Origin: an archaeon
GTDB taxonomy: Archaea; Thermoproteota; Nitrososphaeria; Nitrososphaerales; JACAEJ01
Length of the DNA: 12,463 nucleotides
Direction: 5' to 3'
Assembly (NCBI GenBank): GCA_024256265.1
Contig: JACGUK010000031.1
Location: 1 to 12,463 of the forward strand
The translations under genes and the position numbers were made by a program. Positions 5,971-12,463 of this stretch are shown here, one piece after another; position 1 is the stretch's first letter; every line of letters starts with the position of its first letter. The notes under the pieces were generated by a model, which made no database searches, was not told the DNA's origin, and worked only from the letters and a program-made list of their open reading frames with translations.

Positions 5971-5980
5971 AATTTTATTA
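5971..5980 (+). promoter_or_regulatory. possible TATA box of the MFS gene
   Basis: AATTTTATTA precedes the MFS start by about 65 bases. It would start transcription near 6002, giving a leader of about 40 bases. The position is plausible but A/T-rich sequence is common in this gap, so support is modest. Confidence 0.3.
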
Positions 5981-6041
5981 GGTACAGAAACCCCATTGGT
6001 AGTGAGATTCAGAAGTTTGCTCATTTAATGTGGTGAAACTT

Positions 6042-7412
6042 ATGAACAATGCTTTTAATAAGAGGGTTGCCTTACTTGTTACTACACTAACGTCTTTTCT
6101 TATACCCTTTATGGTCTCTTCTGTTAACATCGCACTTCCTCAAATTGGGAGCGAATTCGCTATGGATGCAGTTTTGTTGAGTTGGGTTGCTACCTCGTAT
6201 CTTTTATCCTCGGCGATGTTTCTTATCCCTTTTGGAAGGATAGCAGACATATATGGAAGAAAGAGGATTTTTACATATGGTATCTTGATTTATACTGTTT
6301 CATCCCTCCTTTCGGCAATTTCGACTTCTGCTACTATGTTGATTTTCTTCCGAATTTTGCAGGGAATCGGGGGTGCAATGATCTTTGGTACTGCAGTAGC
6401 AATTCTAACTTCAGTATTTCCTGTTGGGGAGAGGGGAAAAGTTTTGGGAATAAATGTTGCCGCAGTCTATTCAGGACTTTCTCTCGGACCATTTTTAGGA
6501 GGATTTTTAACCCAGCATTTTGGTTGGAGTAGCATTTTTCTTGCAAATGTGCCTTTAGGCTTAATAATAATTGCTTTTATCTTCTTGAAATTGAAGGGAG
6601 AATGGGCTGAAGCAAAGGGAGAGAAATTCGATTTTACTGGATCTACAATTTACAGCCTAATGCTCATAGCGATAATGTATGGACTCTCTTTGCTTCCAAC
6701 GATTTCAGGTGCATGGCTAATTCTAATAGGCGCCTTAGGGATTTTTGCATTCGTTAAGTGGGAAATAAAGGTGAAAAGTCCTGTTTTGGATATGAATCTC
6801 TTTAGAAACAACAGAGTCTTCGCTTTCTCTAATTTGGCAGCTTTGATCAATTACAGTGCAACATTCGCAGTGACCTTTCTTTTAAGCCTTTACTTGCAGT
6901 ACATTAAGGGGCTTAGCCCTCAAGATGCCGGCATAATTTTGGTATCTCAACCCGTTGTTCAGGCTATTTTTTCACCGTTTGCCGGCAGGCTTTCAGATAG
7001 AATTGAACCAAGAATAGTGGCTTCAATTGGGATGGCATTGACAACCATAGGGCTTTCTCTGTTTACTGTTTTAAATGAGAAGACAAATCTGGAATTCATC
7101 GTAGCAAGTTTGATTCTTCTTGGTTTTGGTTTTGCCCTTTTCTCCTCTCCAAACACAAATGCAGTTATGAGTTCTATTGAAAAGAAATTTTACGGGGTAG
7201 CCTCAGCAACTCTTGGAACAATGAGATTGACTGGACAGATGCTCAGCATGGGGATTGCTATGCTGATATTTGCCATATACATTGGGAGGGTCCAAATAAC
7301 ACCTGAATATTATCCGCTTTTTTTAAGAAGTGTAGAAGCAGCATTCATCATTTTTGCTATTCTTTGTTTTTTAGGCATATTTGCATCTCTTGTAAGAGGT
7401 AAGGTGCGATGA
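6042..7412 (+). CDS. MFS exporter, DHA2/EmrB-QacA type (14 membrane segments)
   Basis: 456 residues from the ATG at 6042; the frame can also be read from GTG 6030, but a GGTGA just before 6042 and the usual short N-terminus favour the ATG. Hydrophobic segments run through the whole protein, about fourteen as expected for DHA2 proton-driven drug exporters. Family motifs are VNIALPQI at 28-35 (TM1), WVATSYLLSSA at 48-58 (TM2), motif A GRIADIYGRKR at 65-75 in the loop between TM2 and TM3, RILQGIGGAMI in TM4, and the antiporter motif C variant GLSLGPFLGGF in TM5. A second motif-A-like loop (GRLSDRIEPR) opens the second half. Substrate cannot be told from sequence. It is flanked by the small broken membrane locus upstream and converges with the aldo/keto reductase, so it appears to be a single-gene unit. 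Confidence 0.85.
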   Translation: MNNAFNKRVALLVTTLTSFLIPFMVSSVNIALPQIGSEFAMDAVLLSWVATSYLLSSAMFLIPFGRIADIYGRKRIFTYGILIYTVSSLLSAISTSATMLIFFRILQGIGGAMIFGTAVAILTSVFPVGERGKVLGINVAAVYSGLSLGPFLGGFLTQHFGWSSIFLANVPLGLIIIAFIFLKLKGEWAEAKGEKFDFTGSTIYSLMLIAIMYGLSLLPTISGAWLILIGALGIFAFVKWEIKVKSPVLDMNLFRNNRVFAFSNLAALINYSATFAVTFLLSLYLQYIKGLSPQDAGIILVSQPVVQAIFSPFAGRLSDRIEPRIVASIGMALTTIGLSLFTVLNEKTNLEFIVASLILLGFGFALFSSPNTNAVMSSIEKKFYGVASATLGTMRLTGQMLSMGIAMLIFAIYIGRVQITPEYYPLFLRSVEAAFIIFAILCFLGIFASLVRGKVR

Positions 7413-7458
7413 AGTGTTTGACAGACTTCTGAATTCTTTCACCTAAATTATGTAGGCT

Positions 7459-8262
7459 CTAAAGGGCTTCCAAAACTTCTAGGTCCTCCTGACTCAATCT
7501 CCAACCTAAGGCTCCCCAAAACTCATTTATCCTTTCCTTTCTTTCACTCTTCGGTATCGCTGTAACCATAGGTCTAGAGATAAGGTAGTTAAGGGCTACT
7601 TGGGCTATCGTCTTTCTATACTTTTTCGCAGCATCAGCTATAATCTTATTGTCCAAGATAGCGCCTTTCTCCAGAGGCGTGTAAGCCTGTATTGTTATCT
7701 TATTTTCAATGCATAGCGGCAGAGTGTCATTCTCGACCCTCTTATCCAGTACGCTATACTTTACTTGATCTACCACTATTTGATGCTTTTTGACGCTGGC
7801 AAGCGCCTCAATGAGTATTTGACCTTCGAAGTTGCTGACTCCGATATGCCTTGTTAAACCTCTGTCGGCTAGAACTTCTAAAGACTTGATTTGTGTCTTG
7901 ATTGGAATGCCTGAGGTTGGCCAGTGGATCAGTATAAGGTCAGCATAACTTATACCTAGTCTCCAAAGGCTAGCCTCGGCACCTCTGACCGCAGTCTTAC
8001 CATCTTCGAACCTCTCTGGGAGCAACTTCGTGGTTATGAAGATTCTGTCCCTTCCAACCCTCTTAACTACTGTGCCAACGATCTCCTCAGCCTTACCATC
8101 TTGATACATTTCAGCCGTGTCAATCATGTTCAAGCCCAAATCAACGGCGTAGGTCAGAGCCTCTATGGCAGAGGAGTAGTCCTTAATGTCCCAAGTCCCA
8201 ATGCCTATTGCAGGTACATATTCATCTGTGTTGCCAAGGGGCTTCTTATCGCCATAATCCAC
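7459..8262 (-). CDS. aldo/keto reductase
   Basis: NAD(P)H-dependent oxidoreductase with a TIM-barrel fold; it reduces aldehydes or ketones, substrate unknown. With the GTG at 8262 as start the product is 267 residues beginning (M)DYGDKKPLGNTDEYVPAIGIGTW. The catalytic tetrad is complete: D48 (MIDTAEMY), Y53, K79 (ITTKL) and H113 (LIHWP). GVSNF, the 'DQVKYSVLDK' segment, 'QAYTPLEKG' and the C-terminal cofactor loop AIPKSERKERI are all present. The frame extends further upstream to a GTG at 8334 that overlaps the MptE stop (GTGA), but the extra 24 residues have no counterpart in the family and contain a TATA-like box on the same strand. TTG 8277 is another option. It lies downstream of the MptE gene and may be read both from that transcript and from its own promoter. 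Confidence 0.85.
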   Translation of the reverse strand: MDYGDKKPLGNTDEYVPAIGIGTWDIKDYSSAIEALTYAVDLGLNMIDTAEMYQDGKAEEIVGTVVKRVGRDRIFITTKLLPERFEDGKTAVRGAEASLWRLGISYADLILIHWPTSGIPIKTQIKSLEVLADRGLTRHIGVSNFEGQILIEALASVKKHQIVVDQVKYSVLDKRVENDTLPLCIENKITIQAYTPLEKGAILDNKIIADAAKKYRKTIAQVALNYLISRPMVTAIPKSERKERINEFWGALGWRLSQEDLEVLEAL

Positions 8263-8306
8263 AGGAAACTTGTTCAACAGGATCGCTTGAAAAACACGAA
8301 GGCTAA

Positions 8307-8316
8307 GATATAAATT
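8307..8316 (-). promoter_or_regulatory. TATA-like box (AATTTATATC) for the aldo/keto reductase
   Basis: On the minus strand AATTTATATC lies just after the MptE stop. Transcription would start near 8285, a short distance before the TTG 8277 and GTG 8262 start candidates. It supports the shorter aldo/keto reductase and a separate promoter within the pair. Confidence 0.4.
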
Positions 8317-8330
8317 GTCTAGTAGAAAGG

Positions 8331-9101
8331 TCACAGGAAATAGGAGATTTGTGCAACGTACTGTGGAGTTACATCTTTGAAGCCCTTAATCCTTTCCCCA
8401 TGGCTTGTAAGGTTATAGAGATCAATTTTAGACCTTAAAGCTAGCCACTCAAGTAGCTTTTTACAGAATTTTAACTTGAGAAATTTTTTCTCTGGAGAGC
8501 TAACATACTGCTTAGAATACTTCCCTATGGTTTTGCCCAGATCCATTCCAGCCAATGAAATCATTTTAGCACCCATCGCTATAGAAAGGAATACTGCTCT
8601 ATCCCCATCTGTGAATCCTCCAAAGTTATATACTCTTGGTCTCGGCTCAACTTGAGTTGTACCCAAGATTTTCGTCAATTTTGGAACGTAATCTAAAAGC
8701 TGTTGTATATTATCACCATGACCATGGACTACCATGAATGAACCTCTTTTATTGGCTGATAGAAGGTCTTCAAATCTCCCATCAAGGTCTGTTACTATTA
8801 TGTGAGGAACCTTATTCGCTATTTCAAGAAGGGCCGATGTTGCTCCGTCTGCTGTTATTATGATAAATCTATCAAGCAATCCAGCCTTCTTTATTCTATT
8901 TATGTCATCTTCTAAAGAAGGACCTGCGCCAAATACTAAAACTGGTTTATTTTGAATAATGGCTCTAATATCATGTGGCTCTATGTAATTACTTTGAATT
9001 AAATCGCTTAGGATGTCGGTGGCCCTTTGATCCTCATGCCTATCAAACTTGAAAGCTGATGCTATCCTATCGTACCAAGTCCACCATTCTTTTAGATCCA
9101 T
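8331..9101 (-). CDS. mptE: 6-hydroxymethyl-7,8-dihydropterin pyrophosphokinase, MptE/DUF115 type
   Basis: 256 residues. The archaeal MptE family transfers diphosphate from ATP to 6-hydroxymethyl-7,8-dihydropterin, a step on the way to tetrahydromethanopterin or folate-like carriers; it is unrelated in sequence to bacterial FolK. The diagnostic motifs are all here in order: FGAGPS (57-62), TADGAT (83-88), TDLDG (104-108), HGHGDN (126-131), GTTQ (147-150), NFGGFTDGDRA (159-169) and AGMDLG (184-189). The ATG at 9101 is supported by a GAGGT upstream and by the TATA box at 9129-9140. The aldo/keto reductase follows on the same strand. The aspartates and glycines of the nucleotide and metal site appear intact, so I expect an active enzyme. 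Confidence 0.88.
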   Translation of the reverse strand: MDLKEWWTWYDRIASAFKFDRHEDQRATDILSDLIQSNYIEPHDIRAIIQNKPVLVFGAGPSLEDDINRIKKAGLLDRFIIITADGATSALLEIANKVPHIIVTDLDGRFEDLLSANKRGSFMVVHGHGDNIQQLLDYVPKLTKILGTTQVEPRPRVYNFGGFTDGDRAVFLSIAMGAKMISLAGMDLGKTIGKYSKQYVSSPEKKFLKLKFCKKLLEWLALRSKIDLYNLTSHGERIKGFKDVTPQYVAQISYFL

Positions 9102-9128
9102 CTTACTAATACCTCATATAAGTGTATG

Positions 9129-9140
9129 CTTTTATAAAAG
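9129..9140. promoter_or_regulatory. palindromic TATA box CTTTTATAAAAG shared by divergent genes
   Basis: CTTTTATAAAAG is a perfect 12-base palindrome in the 60-base gap between the mptE start (9101, minus) and the DUF362 start (9162, plus). Its centre is about 27 bases from 9162, which predicts a leaderless DUF362 mRNA, and about 33 bases from 9101, which predicts an mptE leader of some 8 bases. No second comparable box is seen in the gap, so one TATA seems to serve both directions. Confidence 0.6.
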
Positions 9141-9161
9141 GAATTTCTGGAAAGAGCTAAC

Positions 9162-10373
9162 ATGAGCTTAGTTTCCATCGGTCAAGATAAGGGTATCGTT
9201 GGCTCACCTCTCGATTTCAGTAGAGCTAGCCTTGATTCTGTGACGAATCTTGTTAGAGAGGTTGTTTACAACTCTTGTGATTTTAAGAATCTCGTCTCAG
9301 GTAAAAATGTCTTGATAAAACCAAACTTGGTTAGACCTATTGCAAATAATCCTTGCACGATCACTGACCCAAGAGTTATTTATTCAATCGCACTCTTGAC
9401 TTTTGAAGCAGGGGCTGCAAAGGTTACCATAGGCGACAAGCCTGGTTGGAAATTATCTGCAAGGTCAGTATTTGAGGCTATTAAGATCAAGGAAATTTTG
9501 AAGGACATTGATGTGCAAATATGTTATTTTGATGAAGATGAATGTATCGAAATCGACTTGCCTGAAGCTAGGGTTTTTAATAAAATAAGAGTTCCAAGAA
9601 CAGTCGTAGAAAGCGATGTTCTCATCAACGTACCAAAGTTGAAGACACACATGCAAACTACGGTATCCTTGGGAATAAAGAACCTCTATGGCTTGATTCT
9701 GGATGATCAAAGGCTTCTTTACCACCGAAATGATCTCAATTATAAACTTGTAGACATACTTCGACTGAAGACTCCGTCCTTGACGGTTATCGATGGCATT
9801 TGGCCGATGGAAGGACAATCGCCACATTATGGAGAAGCAGTCAAAGATTTTAATGTGATCGTCGCTGGGACTGACGTGGTTGCTGTGGATGCGGTTGCTT
9901 GCCTTATCATGGATATAGATCCCTTTGAAGTTGATAAAATAAGGATCGCTCATATGGAGGGCTTAGGATGCGGGGATTTAAGTAGTATTAGAATCATTGG
10001 AAAGGAGATCAGCGAGATCAGAAGACGTTTTAAGAGGGCTTGCATAAGTTCTGCAGGAGTTTATCCTAATGTTCTTTGTATAGAGGCTGGAGCTTGTTTG
10101 GGATGTTTATCAAGCGTTAGGCACTCCTTAGATAGACTATCTTATGAAAGGAAAATAGAACACCTCAAACCTATCACTATTTATGTTGGAAAACCTATGC
10201 CTGGGAGTTCACCAATAGCAAGATACGAGGGTGACTTATGGTTTTTTGGAAATTGTGCATGTGAACTCTTATATAATCAGCGCACTGGAATGAAGCAAGG
10301 TGGCTTTGTTCCAGGTTGCCCACCTTATATATCGGATTTATACGAAGCTCTTTCTAAGGAGTACAAGCTTTGA
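9162..10373 (+). CDS. DUF362 protein with cysteine-rich C-terminal region
   Basis: 403 residues. The first ~280 form a DUF362 domain: GKNVLIKPNLVRP, the DPRVIYSIALLTFEAGAAKVTIGDKPG stretch, VPRTVVESDVLINVPKLKTHMQTTVSLGIKNLYGL (the 'P.lK.h..t..t...KN..G' signature) and 'TDVVAVDAVAC..M'. Many DUF362 proteins carry a ferredoxin-like 4Fe-4S insert or tail; here no CxxCxxCxxxCP motif is seen. Instead the C-terminal part has C306, C312 and C315 (ACLGCL), C365 and C367 (GNCAC) and C386 (VPGCPP), which could bind an iron-sulfur cluster or another metal. The biochemical function of DUF362 is not established. The gene leads an operon with a PaaK-like CoA ligase (34 bases downstream) and an AOR, suggesting a redox or maturation role there. 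Its mRNA is probably leaderless. Confidence 0.8.
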   Translation: MSLVSIGQDKGIVGSPLDFSRASLDSVTNLVREVVYNSCDFKNLVSGKNVLIKPNLVRPIANNPCTITDPRVIYSIALLTFEAGAAKVTIGDKPGWKLSARSVFEAIKIKEILKDIDVQICYFDEDECIEIDLPEARVFNKIRVPRTVVESDVLINVPKLKTHMQTTVSLGIKNLYGLILDDQRLLYHRNDLNYKLVDILRLKTPSLTVIDGIWPMEGQSPHYGEAVKDFNVIVAGTDVVAVDAVACLIMDIDPFEVDKIRIAHMEGLGCGDLSSIRIIGKEISEIRRRFKRACISSAGVYPNVLCIEAGACLGCLSSVRHSLDRLSYERKIEHLKPITIYVGKPMPGSSPIARYEGDLWFFGNCACELLYNQRTGMKQGGFVPGCPPYISDLYEALSKEYKL

Positions 10374-10407
10374 TTAGATTACTTTTTGTTGCAATGGGTG
10401 CATAAAC

Positions 10408-11655
10408 ATGGCAATCTTTAATGATGAATATTTAAAACGCCTTAAATCATCGGTCGAATTCGCTTACAAAAATGTTCCTTTATATAGAGAGAAGTTGACC
10501 CATATGATAGATATCTGTTCATTTGAGAATATGCAAAAGTTACCAATCTTAAATAAAACTGATTTCGAAAACAAACCAGTACCTTACATAAGTGGGTTGC
10601 CACTGGACAAACTTGCGGTAAGCTTTACAACCTCAGGAACAACAGGACATCCCTTTTTTGTTTATCTCAGCTATGAAGACTTTAAAAACTGGTTGATCGC
10701 TAAAGCTTATGATGCATTAACGAATTTTATATCGATCAACGATTCGGATGTTGTAGTAAATGTGCTTGGATACGGATTAACTCAGGCTGGTTATGAATAT
10801 GATTTTGCAGCGATGGAAGCTGGTGCCCAGGTTTATCCTGCTGGGCCAGGTATATTGACTCCCAGCCGAGAGACTATCCAAATATTAAGAGATAACAATG
10901 CTACTGCTATATTTGTCACACCTTCATATGCTTTAAGACTGGCTGAAGTAGCATCAGAGATGGATGTAGATCTGACTGGACTGAAAATAAAGAAGATGCT
11001 CGTCACAGGAGAAACCTTGACTCCAGCGGCTAGAGGAAGGATTGAGACGTCTTGGGGGACTGAAGTATATGACGTCATTGGGATGGTTGAATTGGGTGTT
11101 TTTGGTGTAGAATGTAAGCTACACAGTGGTCTTCATATTCTTTCTAAGTATCTATTTCCTGAGGTTATCAATCCTGATACTTTCTCTCCTGCAGAGCATG
11201 GTATGGGCGAATTGGTTATGACAACAATTGGTAGATTTGGCATGCCTTTCGTGCGATACGATACAAGAGATATTGTATCTATGAAATACAAGGCTTGCTC
11301 ATGCGGTGTCTCAGGTCCAATGATCGAAGAGCATTACGGTAGAAGTGATGGGATGATCAAGGTAAAAGGGAAGGCTGTGTATCCGGCTTATGTAGAGCAA
11401 TTGCTTCTTAGTATGCCTGAGCTTGGCTCTGAGTATCAAATAGTGGTGGAGCATGGTATATACGGAGATAATATTTTAGTTCGGGCTGAAGCTCAGAAAG
11501 GTACCAAGGCTGATGAATCTTTAAGGGAAATAATTTCAAAAAGGATGAGGGAAGCGCTGGGCGTTAACCTTAAGATCGAGATAGTTAACTATAAAGAATT
11601 GCCACGCATGAATGGGTGGAAGGCTAAAAGGATCGTTGAAGTTAATGTTCGGTAA
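10408..11655 (+). CDS. PaaK-like (phenylacetate-type) acyl-CoA ligase
   Basis: 415 residues, AMP-forming adenylate enzyme that activates a carboxylic acid to acyl-AMP and then to acyl-CoA. Motifs: N-terminal YKNVPLYREKL typical of PaaK, P-loop TSGTTG (75-80), YDVIGMVELG (221-230) at the place of the usual 'YG.tE.g' motif, RYDTRD (283-288), a KACSCG cysteine pair (C297, C299) followed by GRSDGMIKVKGKAVYPAYVE, the PaaK C-terminal lid, and a final lysine region MNGWKAKRIVE (K405, K407). Deviations from the classical enzyme are the IGMVELG motif and GRSDG instead of GRSDD, so the acid may differ from phenylacetate. Aryl or branched organic acids are possible. The next gene, AOR, starts 11 bases before this one ends. 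Confidence 0.85.
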   Translation: MAIFNDEYLKRLKSSVEFAYKNVPLYREKLTHMIDICSFENMQKLPILNKTDFENKPVPYISGLPLDKLAVSFTTSGTTGHPFFVYLSYEDFKNWLIAKAYDALTNFISINDSDVVVNVLGYGLTQAGYEYDFAAMEAGAQVYPAGPGILTPSRETIQILRDNNATAIFVTPSYALRLAEVASEMDVDLTGLKIKKMLVTGETLTPAARGRIETSWGTEVYDVIGMVELGVFGVECKLHSGLHILSKYLFPEVINPDTFSPAEHGMGELVMTTIGRFGMPFVRYDTRDIVSMKYKACSCGVSGPMIEEHYGRSDGMIKVKGKAVYPAYVEQLLLSMPELGSEYQIVVEHGIYGDNILVRAEAQKGTKADESLREIISKRMREALGVNLKIEIVNYKELPRMNGWKAKRIVEVNVR

Positions 11656-12463
11656 GACATTAACCTTCGACTTGACTAAAGGAAAGACTTACCGTAGGCA
11701 GATAAAACCTGAAATCGTCAAGCTCCTTCTTGGAGGTCGTGGTATTGGTTCTTGGCTCCTGTACCGTCTCTTACCCAGAAGAATTGACCCACTAAGTCCC
11801 GATAATGTACTTATTTTTAGCACTGGGCCTCTCACAGGAACAGCAGCTCCTGCTTCTTCTCGTCTCGCTGTAACAGCAAAATCTCCAGAGACAGGAATTT
11901 TGGGAGGAGGAAACTGTGGAGGCTTCTGGGCTCCGATGCTAAGGCGTTCTGGATTTGATGTGTTGATCATCAAAGGCAGAAGCACCCGCCCCATTTACCT
12001 CTGGATTTATGATTCGAGGTTTGAAATACGTGATGCTTCTGACCTTTGGGGAATGGATGCCATAGATACACAGAAACATCTTAAAAAAATCCATCCAAGA
12101 TCAGAAGTTATCTGTATCGGTCAAGCTGGTGAAAAACTCGTTAGGTTTGCATGCATACGCACAGGTCTAAAGAACTCTTGTGGTCGAACAGGCATGGGCG
12201 CAGTCATGGGGTCAAAAAATCTAAAGGCGATCGTTACGTTTGGGACAGAACGTGTAGAGACAGCTTTCCCAAAGGAACTTCTTGAAGAAAGCAAACTATG
12301 CATGCACAAAATACTTGAGAGAAAAGTGACTCGGGTCATGTCTAGATACGGAACTCCTTTTCTTATCAACATACTTAACACCCTTGAAACACTCGGGACA
12401 AGAAATTTTCAATCAAACTATTTTGAACATGCTGAAAATATCAGTGGCGAGGAACTTGTCTCT
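11645..12463 (+). CDS. aldehyde:ferredoxin oxidoreductase, N-terminal part (3' truncated by window)
   Basis: 273 residues are visible from the ATG at 11645, and the frame stays open to the last base; full AORs have about 600. Family marks: 'MFGKTLTFDLTKGK' start, GGRGIGSWLLY (30-40), STGPLTGTAAPASSR (59-73), GGGNCGGFWAP (87-97) and CGRTGMGAVMGSKNLKA (179-195). R73, N90 and R181-T-G correspond to the residues that hold the two pterins of the tungstopterin cofactor in the Pyrococcus enzyme. The 4Fe-4S cysteines lie later and are not visible. It oxidises aldehydes to acids with ferredoxin as acceptor, or the reverse. The ATG overlaps the ligase by 11 bases, so the two are likely co-translated; the acid product of AOR would be the ligase substrate, or the operon runs towards reduction. 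Confidence 0.9.
   Translation, partial: MFGKTLTFDLTKGKTYRRQIKPEIVKLLLGGRGIGSWLLYRLLPRRIDPLSPDNVLIFSTGPLTGTAAPASSRLAVTAKSPETGILGGGNCGGFWAPMLRRSGFDVLIIKGRSTRPIYLWIYDSRFEIRDASDLWGMDAIDTQKHLKKIHPRSEVICIGQAGEKLVRFACIRTGLKNSCGRTGMGAVMGSKNLKAIVTFGTERVETAFPKELLEESKLCMHKILERKVTRVMSRYGTPFLINILNTLETLGTRNFQSNYFEHAENISGEELVS

Noticed and set aside
6182..6532. 116-residue plus-strand frame inside the MFS gene
   Set aside because: It is a shifted reading of membrane-segment codons, rich in Cys, Phe and Tyr, without its own signals.
9465..9953. 162-residue minus-strand frame opposite the DUF362 gene
   Set aside because: The plus-strand frame there contains the conserved DUF362 signature; the minus frame has no recognisable domain.
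11689..12381. Two minus-strand frames opposite the AOR gene
   Set aside because: The plus strand encodes unmistakable AOR motifs across the whole span.
1..12463. CRISPR array, insertion sequence, integrase or attachment-site repeats
   Set aside because: No regularly spaced repeats, no transposase-like frame and no long terminal repeats were seen.

Overview
The window looks like a chromosomal segment of an archaeon, rather AT-rich. Supporting signs are TATA-like boxes about 25-30 bases ahead of start codons, several genes that would be (nearly) leaderless, and archaeal or archaea-enriched families: a FilR1-type regulator tail, a PurM/AIR-synthase-like protein of methanogenesis-marker-2 flavour, an MptE-type pterin pyrophosphokinase, a DUF1464 ASKHA-fold protein, a DUF354 glycosyltransferase-like protein and a tungsten-type aldehyde:ferredoxin oxidoreductase (AOR). 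An uncultivated TACK-type lineage such as Bathyarchaeia would fit, but the sequence alone does not fix the phylum.

Layout. 1-199 is the C-terminal end of a regulator. 200-637 has no convincing gene but holds two hairpins, one followed by a T-run. 638-1015 encodes a 125-residue protein that reads like the two ends of an AIR-synthase-related protein joined without the middle. 1171-1686 encodes a small secreted protein of unknown function, 1753-2463 a SAM-dependent methyltransferase. 2712-4506 is a two-gene unit (SDR epimerase plus DUF354 protein), likely for surface-glycan or nucleotide-sugar work; the second gene seems to begin at a non-canonical ATT codon inside the end of the first. It converges on a DUF1464 gene (minus strand, 4503-5591), the two stops sharing one CTAG. 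Divergent from DUF1464 is a small, apparently broken membrane-protein locus (5678-5940), then a DHA2-type MFS exporter (6042-7412).

The right half has a minus-strand pair, an MptE-like kinase (8331-9101) followed by an aldo/keto reductase (start probably 8262), and a divergent plus-strand operon from 9162 to the window end: DUF362 protein with a cysteine-rich C-terminal region, PaaK-like acyl-CoA ligase, and the N-terminal 273 residues of an AOR. The 60-base gap between the two units contains one perfectly palindromic TATA box placed to serve both directions.

How they may work together: AOR interconverts an aldehyde and its carboxylic acid with ferredoxin, and the ligase can activate the acid to a CoA thioester, so the right-hand operon plausibly links an aldehyde or aromatic acid to CoA metabolism; the DUF362 protein is the unknown partner. 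MptE implies tetrahydromethanopterin-type C1 carriers in this organism. No tRNA, rRNA, CRISPR array or insertion sequence was recognised.
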